This document shows positions 23,656 to 33,960 of a DNA stretch of 64,000 nucleotides, in pieces. Numbering within the stretch: position 1 is the stretch's first letter; every line of letters begins with the position of its first letter. The position numbers and the translations under genes were made by a program. Source of the DNA: Chimonanthus salicifolius (taxonomy: Eukaryota > Streptophyta > Magnoliopsida > Laurales > Calycanthaceae). Under the pieces are notes generated by a model. The model saw only the letters and a list, made by a program, of their open reading frames with translations, was not told the DNA's origin and searched no databases. The DNA lies in contig CM023542.1 of NCBI GenBank assembly GCA_013350335.1, positions 9,100,025 to 9,164,024 on the forward strand. Reading direction: 5' to 3'.

Positions 23656-25720
23656 TTCTAAAGTCTAACTCAAGGTTTTATCTGCCCTACAAATCTTTAT
23701 AACGAACCTTTATTCTATAGATATAATGAAAATATTTATGATAATGGTAGTAAGTGAGAGCAGTTCTATCTAACTAAATGTCTCATGCATGTGACAAAAT
23801 ATTTAATGATATATGGTAGGCGTTGACGTGATTATGGACTCAATGCATCATGCATTAAACTGACTTTAGTGTTGCATCTAAAACATATTAGAAAAATTAC
23901 AATACGCATAATTCTAGGGCCTCTTAACCATATTGAATGAAATATAAACCCTAGACAATTCAAGCATCATATGTTAGTTTTAACTAAATTCACTAGCCCC
24001 ACGACATAATACAATGAAAATGGATAGAAAAACTTTAAATTAGATGGTTGTAAGAATTTTTTGTTTTTTGGGACTTCTAACAAAGGCCGGAAACTATAGT
24101 TGAATCCTATTTGGATGTATTGATAATGTTAGTATAAGTCTCACAGTAGACTTTTGAAATGTTAGGTTTATAAGTATATGTGCACCCTTTCCTTAATAGC
24201 CGGTTTTTTAGAATGAGTTCTACTCATGTGTTTAACCTCGGATTAGAGCGGGAGTACAACTAGGATGGGTCGGGTTTGTATTTCAAACCCTACATGAAGG
24301 AAGAGAGCCGAGTGTTTTCAACCCTGACATTGAGGGAGAGTGTTAGCACAAGTCAAACATCACCAGGGGACCTTTGAAATGTGAGATTTTAAAGCAAATA
24401 AGCACCATCTCCTTAATAGTCGGTCTTTAAGGTTGACTTCTACTCATGTGTTTTAAGCGATATATTTAAATATTCTCTACTAATGGTACGATGGCTTTTT
24501 AATGGTTGCAGAATTTCTCAAAGCAGAAATGTCCCGTCCGAAGTTAAGAACTATGAAATAGGAATTTAATGTCATGCCCCATCCCAACTTTGCACAACTA
24601 TGGCTATACAATTTGACTTTTACTGCAACGTTCAAATAATCTTCTAAGGGCCATGGCCACCAATAGATGACACGGGACATGAATTAAAGTGAGGACTCTA
24701 TAGATGATAAGTTTACATTATCATTTTGTTAGAAAATGACGAAGGAAAACTCTGTTTAGTTACAGTCAGTCTAAATTCCACTCTTAATTAATATGGTACT
24801 CTTTCATTACATAGGACTTCACTAGATTTATACCAAACTAATTTTTATGAGATAATAGTGATTTTAATAATCCGGGCTTCATAGGCCCAGTAAAGCCAAG
24901 TTGGCTATAGGCGATTTATAGAGGAATTTAGGTTAGAAACTATCATGTTTTTCTTTTTTGAATTTACATGTGAAAAAATTCAGAATACCTAGCGTAAAAC
25001 CATTATATTGGCACACAGATAGTTTAATAAGCTCGAATGGACGTATCTTTTATATACACAAAATTTTAACAATGCTCGTTGGTTAAGAAAAAGCTGATAG
25101 TACCTTATATAGATGCAACGCTAGTCTTGTTGCTAAAGGGATTAATCAACAAAAATGAATTAACTATGATGAGACGGATTGTCAAACCAACAACTATACA
25201 TGATAAATGGGTGGTTGAATCTTATATTACATGATAAATGGTAGTTATTTTGGTCCTTAATTTTTAAATTAGGCGTAAAACTCACTTTTTAATAATTATT
25301 TTTGTATCGAAGTAACTCAAATATAACTTATTCGACTCAAGATATTAGTGAACTAACTTAATTCATTTAAAATATGAGTTGGCCTAAGCTAAAAAAATCT
25401 GACTCACTTTTAATTTCGACCGGACTAGAGTCACGCATTACATAACCTGGCCGGCCCAAATTATCCAAATTGCATACCTATACAATGTATGAAGAGCAAA
25501 TTATCTATTTAATTATATGGATAGACCTGTTATTCGTTTTAGCTCAATCTAAATTCGTTGTGCCAAAATAAAGACGGATTGGATTTTTTTAAAATGGGTT
25601 GGGTTATGAGAAAGTTGAAGGAGGTCACAATATGGGTTTGATTGAAAAATAGTGGCCCGAATTAAATATGGATAGATTAAAATTTGGCTCTCAATTCAAC
25701 TCAATTACCGAAATTGCACC
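23656..25720. other. Intergenic region between GLP2 and the GLP3 pseudogene, copy A
   Basis: No gene. It holds the direct repeats listed below and, at 24,570-24,574, TGTCATGCCCCATCCC, which on the minus strand equals the end of a Tekay-type LTR (GGGATGGGGCATGACA). No other LTR end or target duplication was found, so at most a fragment. The sequence is virtually identical to 55,194-57,258. Confidence 0.5.
24127..24455 (+). repeat. Pair of diverged direct repeats of about 110 bp, copy A
   Basis: 24,127-24,232 and 24,341-24,455 both begin TGTTAG, share CTTTGAAATGT and AAGCACC/TGCACCC blocks, and end with TTCTACTCATGTGTTT. The spacer is about 108 bases. They look like an old short LTR-like or duplicated repeat. 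No primer-binding site or coding frame lies between them. Confidence 0.5.
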
Positions 25721-26017
25721 ATATTTCTGGACACCTGAAATCACCTTTATTGGTTTATTCTGGCCAGGATTATCATCTTTATCTCTTTTATTCAAGATTT
25801 TGCATTTATTTGAACCTTCATCGTCACTGTCTAGTTTTGTTATGCAAACGAGTTGGGTAAAATTATACAAGAGTGCAGCAAATGTTTGATGTTGAGAATC
25901 TTGGTACTTTAGACAAACAAATTCATTTACTGAATGTAGTAGGAAAACCAAACATGTACTCATCTATTCAAAACCCAAAAGACAGCAATGAAGAAACCAT
26001 GGTCTGTTGGTCAAGGA

Positions 26018-26222
26018 TCCACTCAGAACTGGGACTGGATTTTATCGATAATTTCTTGTCCACTTGGAAGGCCTTGGAAAGAAAATCATCGGAGATTGGC
26101 GGATTTGATCCAAACACAGCATTGGCAATGGTGATGACTCCCGGGTTCTGACTGCTCAAAGCAGCAATAACCACAGCATTTGTGTGGCCAATGTTGAATT
26201 GGAAGTGAATCAGGCCTATTGA
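26018..26222 (-). pseudogene. Germin-like protein 3, 5'-truncated pseudogene, copy A
   Basis: Only the last third of a GLP remains: the end of box 2 ([20 protein letters not shown]), then [18 protein letters not shown] and KAFQVDKK. A 1-bp deletion after DKK relative to GLP2 shifts the frame. Homology to GLP2 stops abruptly near 26,222, just after the codons for the box 2 start, so exon 1, the intron and all of box 1 are missing. The downstream flank from 25,725 is also homologous to the GLP2 3' flank, so a gene-plus-flank duplication created it, followed by truncation. Confidence 0.85.
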
Positions 26223-28103
26223 AGGGCTGAAGAGAGTAGATCACAAGAGTTGTTGAAATGGATATATTTTTAAGTAAGGTTGACCAATAAAGAAGAATTG
26301 GGACATTCTTAGCCAGCTTGAGGTTGGTCACTACCCTCCTGTATCTGCCTGCCCTACCAAACTATATTTCTCTATTACCATGTCTAATTGTCTATGGCTA
26401 CATTAATAACTAACGTCTTATTTTATACATACGAAGACTCTATTTCAATGATAGGTGGTACGGCTTGAGCTGAACAAATAAAAAACAATAAAAAGTTGGG
26501 ACTAACATCGCTCTACTTAGCATATTCGCTTGCAATGGGAAAAGATTCTATCTACATTTGTAATTAATCAATTTCTTTAGAAGACTTGAATACCAGCTTT
26601 TCTTAAGGATACTGTGCATCCAATCATGGATTGGATTCTCTAAGGTGGATGAGTGGAATAGATGGAAAATTTTATGAAAAAAGAAAAGCTTTAAAGTTAT
26701 CAAACTTTAAAGATCTAAAATCGTAGTTAAAATAATCAAATGAAGTTTAAGTTTTATATACTATATCCATGTATGGTCCAGTCACCTCATTTAGGTAGAA
26801 ATGGACTCGTTACACTTCTCTTCCTCTATATAACAGTTATAACACTTGTCATTATTAGGTTGATTAATCATGTGATTAGGCCTGTAAACGGACTCAGGTC
26901 CGGCATGGCTCGATAGGATATTCGGATAGTCCGCGGCCCTGCCCGATAATATAGGATCTAATTAGCGTTGGATCAGGCCATGCCCAATCAGGCTATCAGA
27001 CTGTCCACGGCTCGATAAAGGCCCATTTGTCCATTTGGCCTATCATATGACCCCAACTGCTACTTCAATCCTACTAGAGCCAAAATTAAATCTTTTTAAC
27101 CTTAATTTTTAGGCCACTGGTCCAATAAATCAGATTTTATTCTAAACCTAAATCGGAGTTTGAAAATTTGAAATTCAAATTTCATTTAAAATTCTATCAA
27201 GTTGAGAAATTAATTAAATTTAAAAGAAATTTGAAAAAGATTATTGAATTGCTTAACTTGAAATTTAGTTGAATCAAATTAACTCAAACTAAATCAGATG
27301 ACCAGAGGAGGATGAGCAGTCACTTCATCTGGACTTCCATTTTGCATCTCCTTCAGCTTACCAATGACAGTTCAGAAAAATTCACCCTGACAAACACACA
27401 GAAGAGCAAAATTCCCAATAAACAGGAAGTTCTCTGAGAGTGCAATCACTAAAAATAGTTGAGTTCGAACTGATACATTTGAGTCCGAGTAGTACCAGTG
27501 AGTCGACTCAGACTCCACTGAATTTTAAAACCAATCACTTCAACTGCCACTCACAAAAGCATGGGAAGAAGAAATACTAGTATAATAACAATAAATGGTC
27601 CTTCAGAAGTGTTTGCCTTAGAGAAATAATATCAGGTCTGCAGCAAACAAGAAGAAAAAGTAATTACATGATGAAAAATCTGATGAATATCTAGCAAGAA
27701 GAGAACCCTTTTAACAAGAATAAAAAGTAATTTCATGGAGTAACTCAACAAGCAGAAAGTTACAAAGGGGCAAAGATGGAACCATCACTGCCATATCCAT
27801 CTCCATTTGCAATAACGGCAAAATTATCCAAAAGGGGTTGCATTTCCATTGGTTGAATTGAAAGAAGCTCGACTCATCTTATTGCTTTGGGACATCACAG
27901 GTGGCTCATTGAATATCATTTTGACCAAACCTGGCCCTGGAAATCAAGTGTCATTTTTTACCAAACCATTTAAAAATAACAGTTGTCTTCTAGATAATGA
28001 AGTAGCTATTAATGGGCATCAAATTTCTTCACTAGTCCCTGTTTCTCTGTCCCTGTTTCCTTTCAGTATGCATCAAAACAAAGCCTTAATTATATTTTAT
28101 TCA
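26223..28103. other. Intergenic region, copy A
   Basis: No gene recognised. Divergence from copy B is almost nil up to about 26,940 and then rises to a few percent. A GC-richer stretch at about 26,877-27,060 has alternating GGCCC/GGTCC words like transposon ends, but no matching terminal inverted repeat. Confidence 0.45.
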
Positions 28104-29858
28104 GGGAGCACTTACACACACCCGGAAATCCTGCCTCTACACACTCGAAATCGGATTTTCGGGTGAAATTACGATTTTACCCCCGCGTTTCCATTCATTC
28201 GAATGAACCTTCAAGTGTATTTTCAATTCATTCGAATGAATGGGCTGAACAGTAACACGGAATACTGCTCACCCCCATTCATTCGAATGAATAGTAATAA
28301 AATGACCTTCATTTCATCCATTCATCCGAATGAATCGACCGTTCATTCGAATGAATGGATGAACGATCCGTTCATTCGTTCATTCAAATGAACATGAATG
28401 AACGTTCTCATTCAATTATTCGAATGATTCATCATGAATCATTCGAATGATTCATGACTTACAGTATAAAGTTTTATTTTTTACAGTTTTATTTAAATTC
28501 TTTTAAAAGTTTAAACTTATTTTTTATTTAAATTCTTTTAAAAATGTAAACTTATTTTTTAAGCACTGTGTATTTCCAAAAATTTTCAAATTGAATATCT
28601 AAACTAATTAAAATAACCTTATAAAAATACTTTAAGACTTTAAGGTCTTTTGACACTCCGAAATATTTAAAACACAGTATTTTACAAATAAGGGTATCCC
28701 TAGACTGTGTCGAAAACAAATTTAGGAGTGTCAAAAGACCTTGAAGTCTTAAAGTATTTTTATCAGATTATCGTAATCAGTTCAGATATTCAATTTGAGA
28801 AATTTTAGAAATACACAGTGCTTAAAAAATAAAGGTCTATGTTTTAAAATATAGACAGTTATTTTTAAGCACTGTGTATTTTCAAAATTTCTCAAATTGA
28901 ATATCCGGACTAATTACGATAGTCTGATAAAAATACTTTAAGACTTTAAGGTCTTTTGACACTCCTAAATATTTAAAATACAGTATTTTACAAATAAGGG
29001 TATTCCTAGGCAGTGTCGAAAACACATTTAAGAGTGTCCAAAGACCTTAAAGTCTTAAAGTATTTTTATCAGATTATCGTAATTAGTCCGGATATTCAAT
29101 TTGAGAAATTTTGAAAATACACAGTGCTTAAAAATAACTGTCTATATTTTAAAACATAGACCCTTATTTTTTAAGCACTGTGTATTTCTAAAATTTCTCA
29201 AATTGAATATCCGGATTAATTACGATAATCTGATAAAAATACTTTAACACTTTAAGGTCTTTTGACACTCCTAAATTTGTTTTCGACACAGCCTAGGGAT
29301 ACCCTTATTTGTAAAATACTGTGTTTTAAATATTTAGGAGTGTCAAAAGACCTTGAAGTCTTAAAGTATTTTTATCAGGTTATTTTAATTAGTTTAGATA
29401 TTCAATTTGAAAATTTTTGGAAATACACAGTGCTTAAAAAATAAGTTTAAACTTTTAAAAGAATTTAAATAAAACTGTATACTGTAAGTCATTCATCATG
29501 AATCATTCGAATGATTGAGTGAGACCGTTCATTCATGTTCATTCGAATGAACGAATGAACGGATCGTTCATCCATTCATTCGAATGAACGGTCGATTCAT
29601 TCGAATGAATGGATGAAATGAAGGTCATTTTATTACTATTCATTCGAATGAATGGAGCTGAGCAGTATTCCGTATTACTGTTCAGCCCATTCATTCGAAT
29701 GAATTGAAAATACACTTGAGGATTCATTCGAATGAATGCCAAAATGAACTGGACATTCATTCCAATGAATGGAAACGTGGGGTAAAATCGTAATTTCACC
29801 CGAAAGTCCTATTTCGGGTGTGTAGAGGCAGGATTTCCGGGTGTGTGTAAGTGCTCCC
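28104..29858. mobile_element. Foldback element with nested palindromes, copy A
   Basis: Left end GGGAGCACTTACACACACCC and its complement at the right end. Terminal inverted repeats exceed 80 bp. Inside each arm come about six palindromes of the ATTCATTCGAATGAAT type (28,190-28,455 and 29,490-29,770). The centre has three consecutive hairpins of about 270 bp (28,555-28,830, 28,866-29,136, 29,172-29,440), each starting AAGCACTGTGTATTT and ending with its complement. The whole 1,755 bp is one long inverted repeat. Flanks TTTATTCA and TTTATTTA may be an 8-bp target duplication with one mismatch. No transposase frame exists, so movement would need another element's enzyme. Superfamily uncertain. 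Confidence 0.85.
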
Positions 29859-29969
29859 TTTATTTATATCCGATAAACAGTCATATATTAGAGATGGCCA
29901 TCAATGTTTTTTCAAAAAAATCTGCATGTAGAGGAGGAACCTTTCCCACCAATAATAAAAAGACATTCT

Positions 29970-30162
29970 TGTAGAAAAAGAAATAATCTGAGTATTGTAT
30001 TGAATACCTAACTTATTACTTATATTTATAGCCTCTAGCTGACCCTAGGGCTATCACACCCAAACTCAAACTCTATACTAATCATAAATTAAATAACCTC
30101 TTAATTAGAGGTAAACCCAAACTAGGAATCCTAATAACATAATTATTCTACTTATTCCAACA
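29970..30162 (-). mobile_element. Short copia-like LTR (193 bp) with polypurine tract, copy A
   Basis: On the minus strand it starts TGTTGGAATAAGTAG and ends TTTCTACA, with a promoter-like GGCTATAAATATAAG. Just upstream on the minus strand is CAGCTTGCGAGGGCA, a degenerate form of the polypurine tract that precedes 3' LTRs in many plant copia elements. I infer a 3' LTR whose element body lay to the right. In copy A the body is cut off at about 30,240. Confidence 0.6.
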
Positions 30163-30234
30163 TGCCCTCGCAAGCTGAAGCGTGGATGAACGTGAAGTTT
30201 GGAACATGCAAAAACGATAGGTGAACTGTAAAGG

Positions 30235-30255
30235 TGGCACACCGAAAAAGAGGTT
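30235..30255. other. Junction between duplicated copies A and B
   Basis: Sequence up to GTGGCACACCG matches 61,120-61,130. From AAAAAGAGGTTTAATTT on it matches the LTR at about 105 and 62,905. Compared with the B/C junction, about 1.77 kb (61,131-62,905) is missing, including the MBD remnant and the first 400 bases of the LTR. The breakpoint has at most a one- or two-base overlap. Confidence 0.85.
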
Positions 30256-32447
30256 TAATTTATTTAATCAAATTATGGTATTATGCAGTTTTAGCTTATT
30301 ATTAAAAACTATAGAAGTATATAGTTTAGTTTATTTTTAAGAAGATAAAAAGGGAATTAATAAGCTACAATGTAGTTAGGCTAACGTGGGAGAGAGATAG
30401 GAAAAAATAAAACCACCAACATAGGTGGGTTTTGATTTAAAAAAAAAAGAAGAAGTTGTAGGTGTAGAAAGAAAAAAAACATCAAAGGGGGTCTCTCACC
30501 CTCCATCGATCCCTCTTATTTTTCCTTTTCATCTTCTTCCTCTGTCTTCTTCAACTGATCCTCTCTTCCTTTGTTTCTTTTACTTCCTTTACATCAAAGT
30601 GATTTTTTATTTGCTAAGACCTTCATTTTGCAATTTTAAGCTATGATTTAGTTTACAGTGGATTTTAAGATTTAATTTAAGTTGATTAAATAAAATGAAA
30701 TTAAGCGGGGGATTAAAAACCCATTTTTGTTCACAGTTCTTGTCTTCTTCATCTTTCCTAAAATGGAGAAAGTTATAGTTTGATTTGGTATTTTAGGCTT
30801 TGTAATGTTTCTTATTATTTGGTTCATTAATGTCTTTGGATATTTTGTTTTCAAATAGTTTAAAATATATGATTAAGATAAGTTAGGAGGGACTGTTGTT
30901 TCATGAATATGACTTAGTTGGAATTTATATTAGTTTAATCAATTAGTTTCTATTTATTTTAATATATGATATTGTTGTACAATTTTAATTTATTTATCAC
31001 ATTAGGCTTTTAATTTAATAGACATGGATTATTCAGATTGTTGTATGAGGTATTTATTTTAAATAACATTAGATGTTATTGTTTTGGGTTTAAATTAAAA
31101 TATGTTACGATATCATTTAGGAAGTGATTATTTCCATAAATAAGCAAGTGATTGAAAATACACCTATTTAACTAGTTGAGTTGTGTTTATTTAAACTCTT
31201 TAATTAATTTGCAAAATTTTATACTATGAGTAGTGAAAGATAAATGGAGAAGGATGTTATTTTTTGTTAGTTTCAAATTTTAGTGAGGTTTTATTATTGA
31301 ATATGAAATAAGACCAACTTAGAGTATTTAAATTAAACCTCCACTATTTTCTTCTCAATTTCGTAGGTCGGGTCATCTTAGGTTAATATCTAGTGTCTAA
31401 CTTCGTCAATTATCCAATTGAAACAGTTGGACCGGCTCTCTCTCTCTTTCACGCAAATGGAGAAACCCATGTAACTTCGTCGATCAAAGTGAGGAGACTC
31501 AACTGTGGTTTATTTGCAAGTGAATGGTTGCATGTGAATGTGTACATATGCTATCTAAAAATCATATATACATGATATATGTTGAAGTATGCATGTGATT
31601 ATTTGTATATACCTGTGCTAACGTGGTTATGTAGATGTTGTGAATATGAAGATTCTAGGTTGGTAAACCTGAATCTAATGTCAGTGGATGGTAATTGTAA
31701 ATTTTTCATGTTTATGGAATTTTGTTTATTATGTATGTTAAATACACACACACACACACACACACTTGTGAAGTCGGTCGAGCTCTTGCAAGATGCTGCA
31801 TTCTGTCTGCCTTAACTTAATGCATTGGAGGATGAGTGGTATTCATCGACAGGGTTGAGTGGGATACCCTGGGCCTATACAGTTGAGGTTGAGTGGGATA
31901 CCTCAAGGGGTTGAGTGGGATACCCAAGTTAGTCAAAGAAACAATGATACACATTAGGAATTGAAAGAAAAGAACAATTGCCACATGTTCTGTTATTAAT
32001 TTTAACTGCATCATAGACTTTAATTCTCTATCACATGCTATATCTATGATATTTCGAGTTCTCTTCACTAGGCTAGAAGCTTACGTGTACCTCAATGCAG
32101 GACAAGGTCTGGAGGCAGCGGAGGACCCCCCTGCAATGGCCTAAGCTGTGGAATCTTTGAATTCTAATAAGTTGTTTTGGAGTAGAATTTACTTAGATGG
32201 CTTAATATGTAAATATTTTCTAAGTTTACCAGTTGTAGCATCCAGACTTGTATGTGTATAATTATGGTGTGAACTATTATGTGATTATAAGTACCTTATG
32301 TGATAGTTTAGGTTTTATGAACACGTGTGGTCTCTTCAAGGGCTTAGGCGGACCCGAGGCCATGGACATGTTGAGTTTGGGATTAGTTTTAATTTTAAAA
32401 AAAAATTAGTCTCGTTCCGGGCCCACATATCGGGTTGGGGCATGACA
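30247..32447 (+). mobile_element. 5'-truncated LTR of the first Tekay/Del-like family, copy B
   Basis: Matches 105-2,320 with about 1% difference and ends GGGGCATGACA at 32,447. Its first 405 bases, present at 62,500-62,904, were removed with the junction deletion. Confidence 0.8.
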
Positions 32448-32450
32448 GTT

Positions 32451-32465
32451 TGGTATCAGAGCTTT
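32451..32465 (+). other. Primer-binding site, copy B
   Basis: TGGTATCAGAGC three bases after the LTR end, as in copy A. Confidence 0.8.
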
Positions 32466-32593
32466 CGGTTCAGCTCTCGGACTGTGAAGGGTCATGTATG
32501 TTTAGAGTGTAGTATGGGTGTGAGTTTTTAGTGTCACCCTTATATTTGATTACCTTGTTCCTTTATTAACAATTGTTTTATTCTTGGACAGAG

Positions 32594-33003
32594 ATATCTG
32601 ACAATAAGATTCCAGCTCAAGTAATGGGAAAGGGTACACCCAGGAGTCCATTGACGTTGTACTCCTTGACTAGTGATTGATGGTTTGGACCCAAGGATCA
32701 CCTCTGTCAGATGTAGAGTCCCAACTGAAGGAGGTCATAGAAATCTCTTCAACTACATCCTATGAACCAGATACCCCATCTCACTATCGGTCATCTACCT
32801 CACCTTCAATGACTAACACTGAACAAAGTGTCGAACCTGAACTTGAGTATGAATGTCCAGTAAACCAGGAGCCAGTAATAAACCCTCAACCGGTGATTCC
32901 ACCAGTGAATCCTCCAATACTAGTTCAAGCACCAATTTTTGCCCCAGAACCTCTGATCAATCTAGAACTAATGCCTGGTCCAGTGGAGGAACCAGCGCAT
33001 TGA
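32594..33003 (+). pseudogene. Degraded leader / gag start of the first LTR element, copy B
   Basis: Same as 2,467-2,876, but the first codon is ATA instead of ATG. The 108-codon Pro-rich frame at 32,677-33,003 differs at two residues (Val to Ile and Ala to Val). Confidence 0.4.
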
Positions 33004-33866
33004 TGAGCATAGTAAAATGACTATTTTGCCCTTGATATTTTGATTAGTTCGCTCTTGAATTTTGTATTAGATTATATAATTAATGAGATTTTGGAATTTT
33101 ACAGTAAAAATGGAGATTTTAAAGAAAAGAAATGAAAATGGAAGAAAAATCAAGAAGTAGGGCCCAATTGAAGATGAGTCAGCCCAATTAGAACAAGTGG
33201 ACAAGTTTGCTCTCCAAATTTATGAATAGTGGGAAGAGAGGACCCATTTTGAATGCCATGTCATCACAGTTGTGGGTCCCATTTATTTTGGCATCATCAA
33301 TCTTGTTATTCCAAAGGGTCCATTTTAACTTTTAAATCATGGACATCTTAGTCGCATGTGGACACATGGGTCTGCTAAGAAATCAGTTGGAAAACATGTG
33401 TTGTAATTGCAAATGGATGAAACACATGAAAAGAAAAAAGCAATCAAACTTCCAGCCGAGCCAATGCTTCCAAGTTTGGCTGGGTTGTTCATACAATATA
33501 AACACAAATAGCAGCAATTTGTGTGGTGTTAACAAGTGTTTGAGATGGCAGCCGAATGCACAAGATACAGAGAAGATAAGAATGAAAGTGTATAGCTGGT
33601 TATGAAACACAACAGAGAGGCAATTGGTAGCAGTGTTTTCTATGAGAAAGAGTAGCAATTTTGTGCAAGAGAGAATGGAGAATAAAAGAAAAAAATAGAA
33701 ATATCAAAGGGAGGAGCTGCTGCCCCATGTGTGTACCGTCCCTTGCAAAGAGAGGAAACTTAACAGACTTATCCTAGCCGTTTCTACTGTTCCCTTTGTC
33801 ATGTATTTCTTTGGAGCCATTGGTAGTTGTGTTCATTGACTGCAAGTACTTCTACTTGGGTCTGAG
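33004..33866. other. Non-coding stretch up to the gypsy insertion, copy B
   Basis: Counterpart of 2,877-3,738. It ends with target duplication CTGAG at 33,862-33,866. No gene. Confidence 0.5.
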
Positions 33867-33960
33867 TGACGCGGATATTGGTGACAAAGAAGATGAGAAT
33901 TTGGCCTTGCTATTAGATTTTTATGAGAAGTTCCATAGGATGTCCAATAACAATGAATCC

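Noticed and set aside
24570..24720. Possible minus-strand Tekay-type LTR fragment ending at TGTCATGCCCC
   Set aside because: Only the LTR end motif is convincing. No matching start or target duplication was found.
26877..27060. hAT-like or other transposon end (GGCCTGTAAACGGACTC)
   Set aside because: Word composition resembles plant DNA transposon ends, but I found no complementary terminal repeat or 8-bp duplication.
28190..28455. CRISPR-like array in the TTCGAA palindromes
   Set aside because: Units are palindromes at irregular spacing within inverted arms of a plant foldback element. No spacers of constant length and no cas genes.
28552..29444. 60-codon frames reading MTLLNLFSTQ in both directions in the foldback element
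   Set aside because: They arise from the palindromic hairpins, so the same frame appears on both strands. No sign of a transposase.
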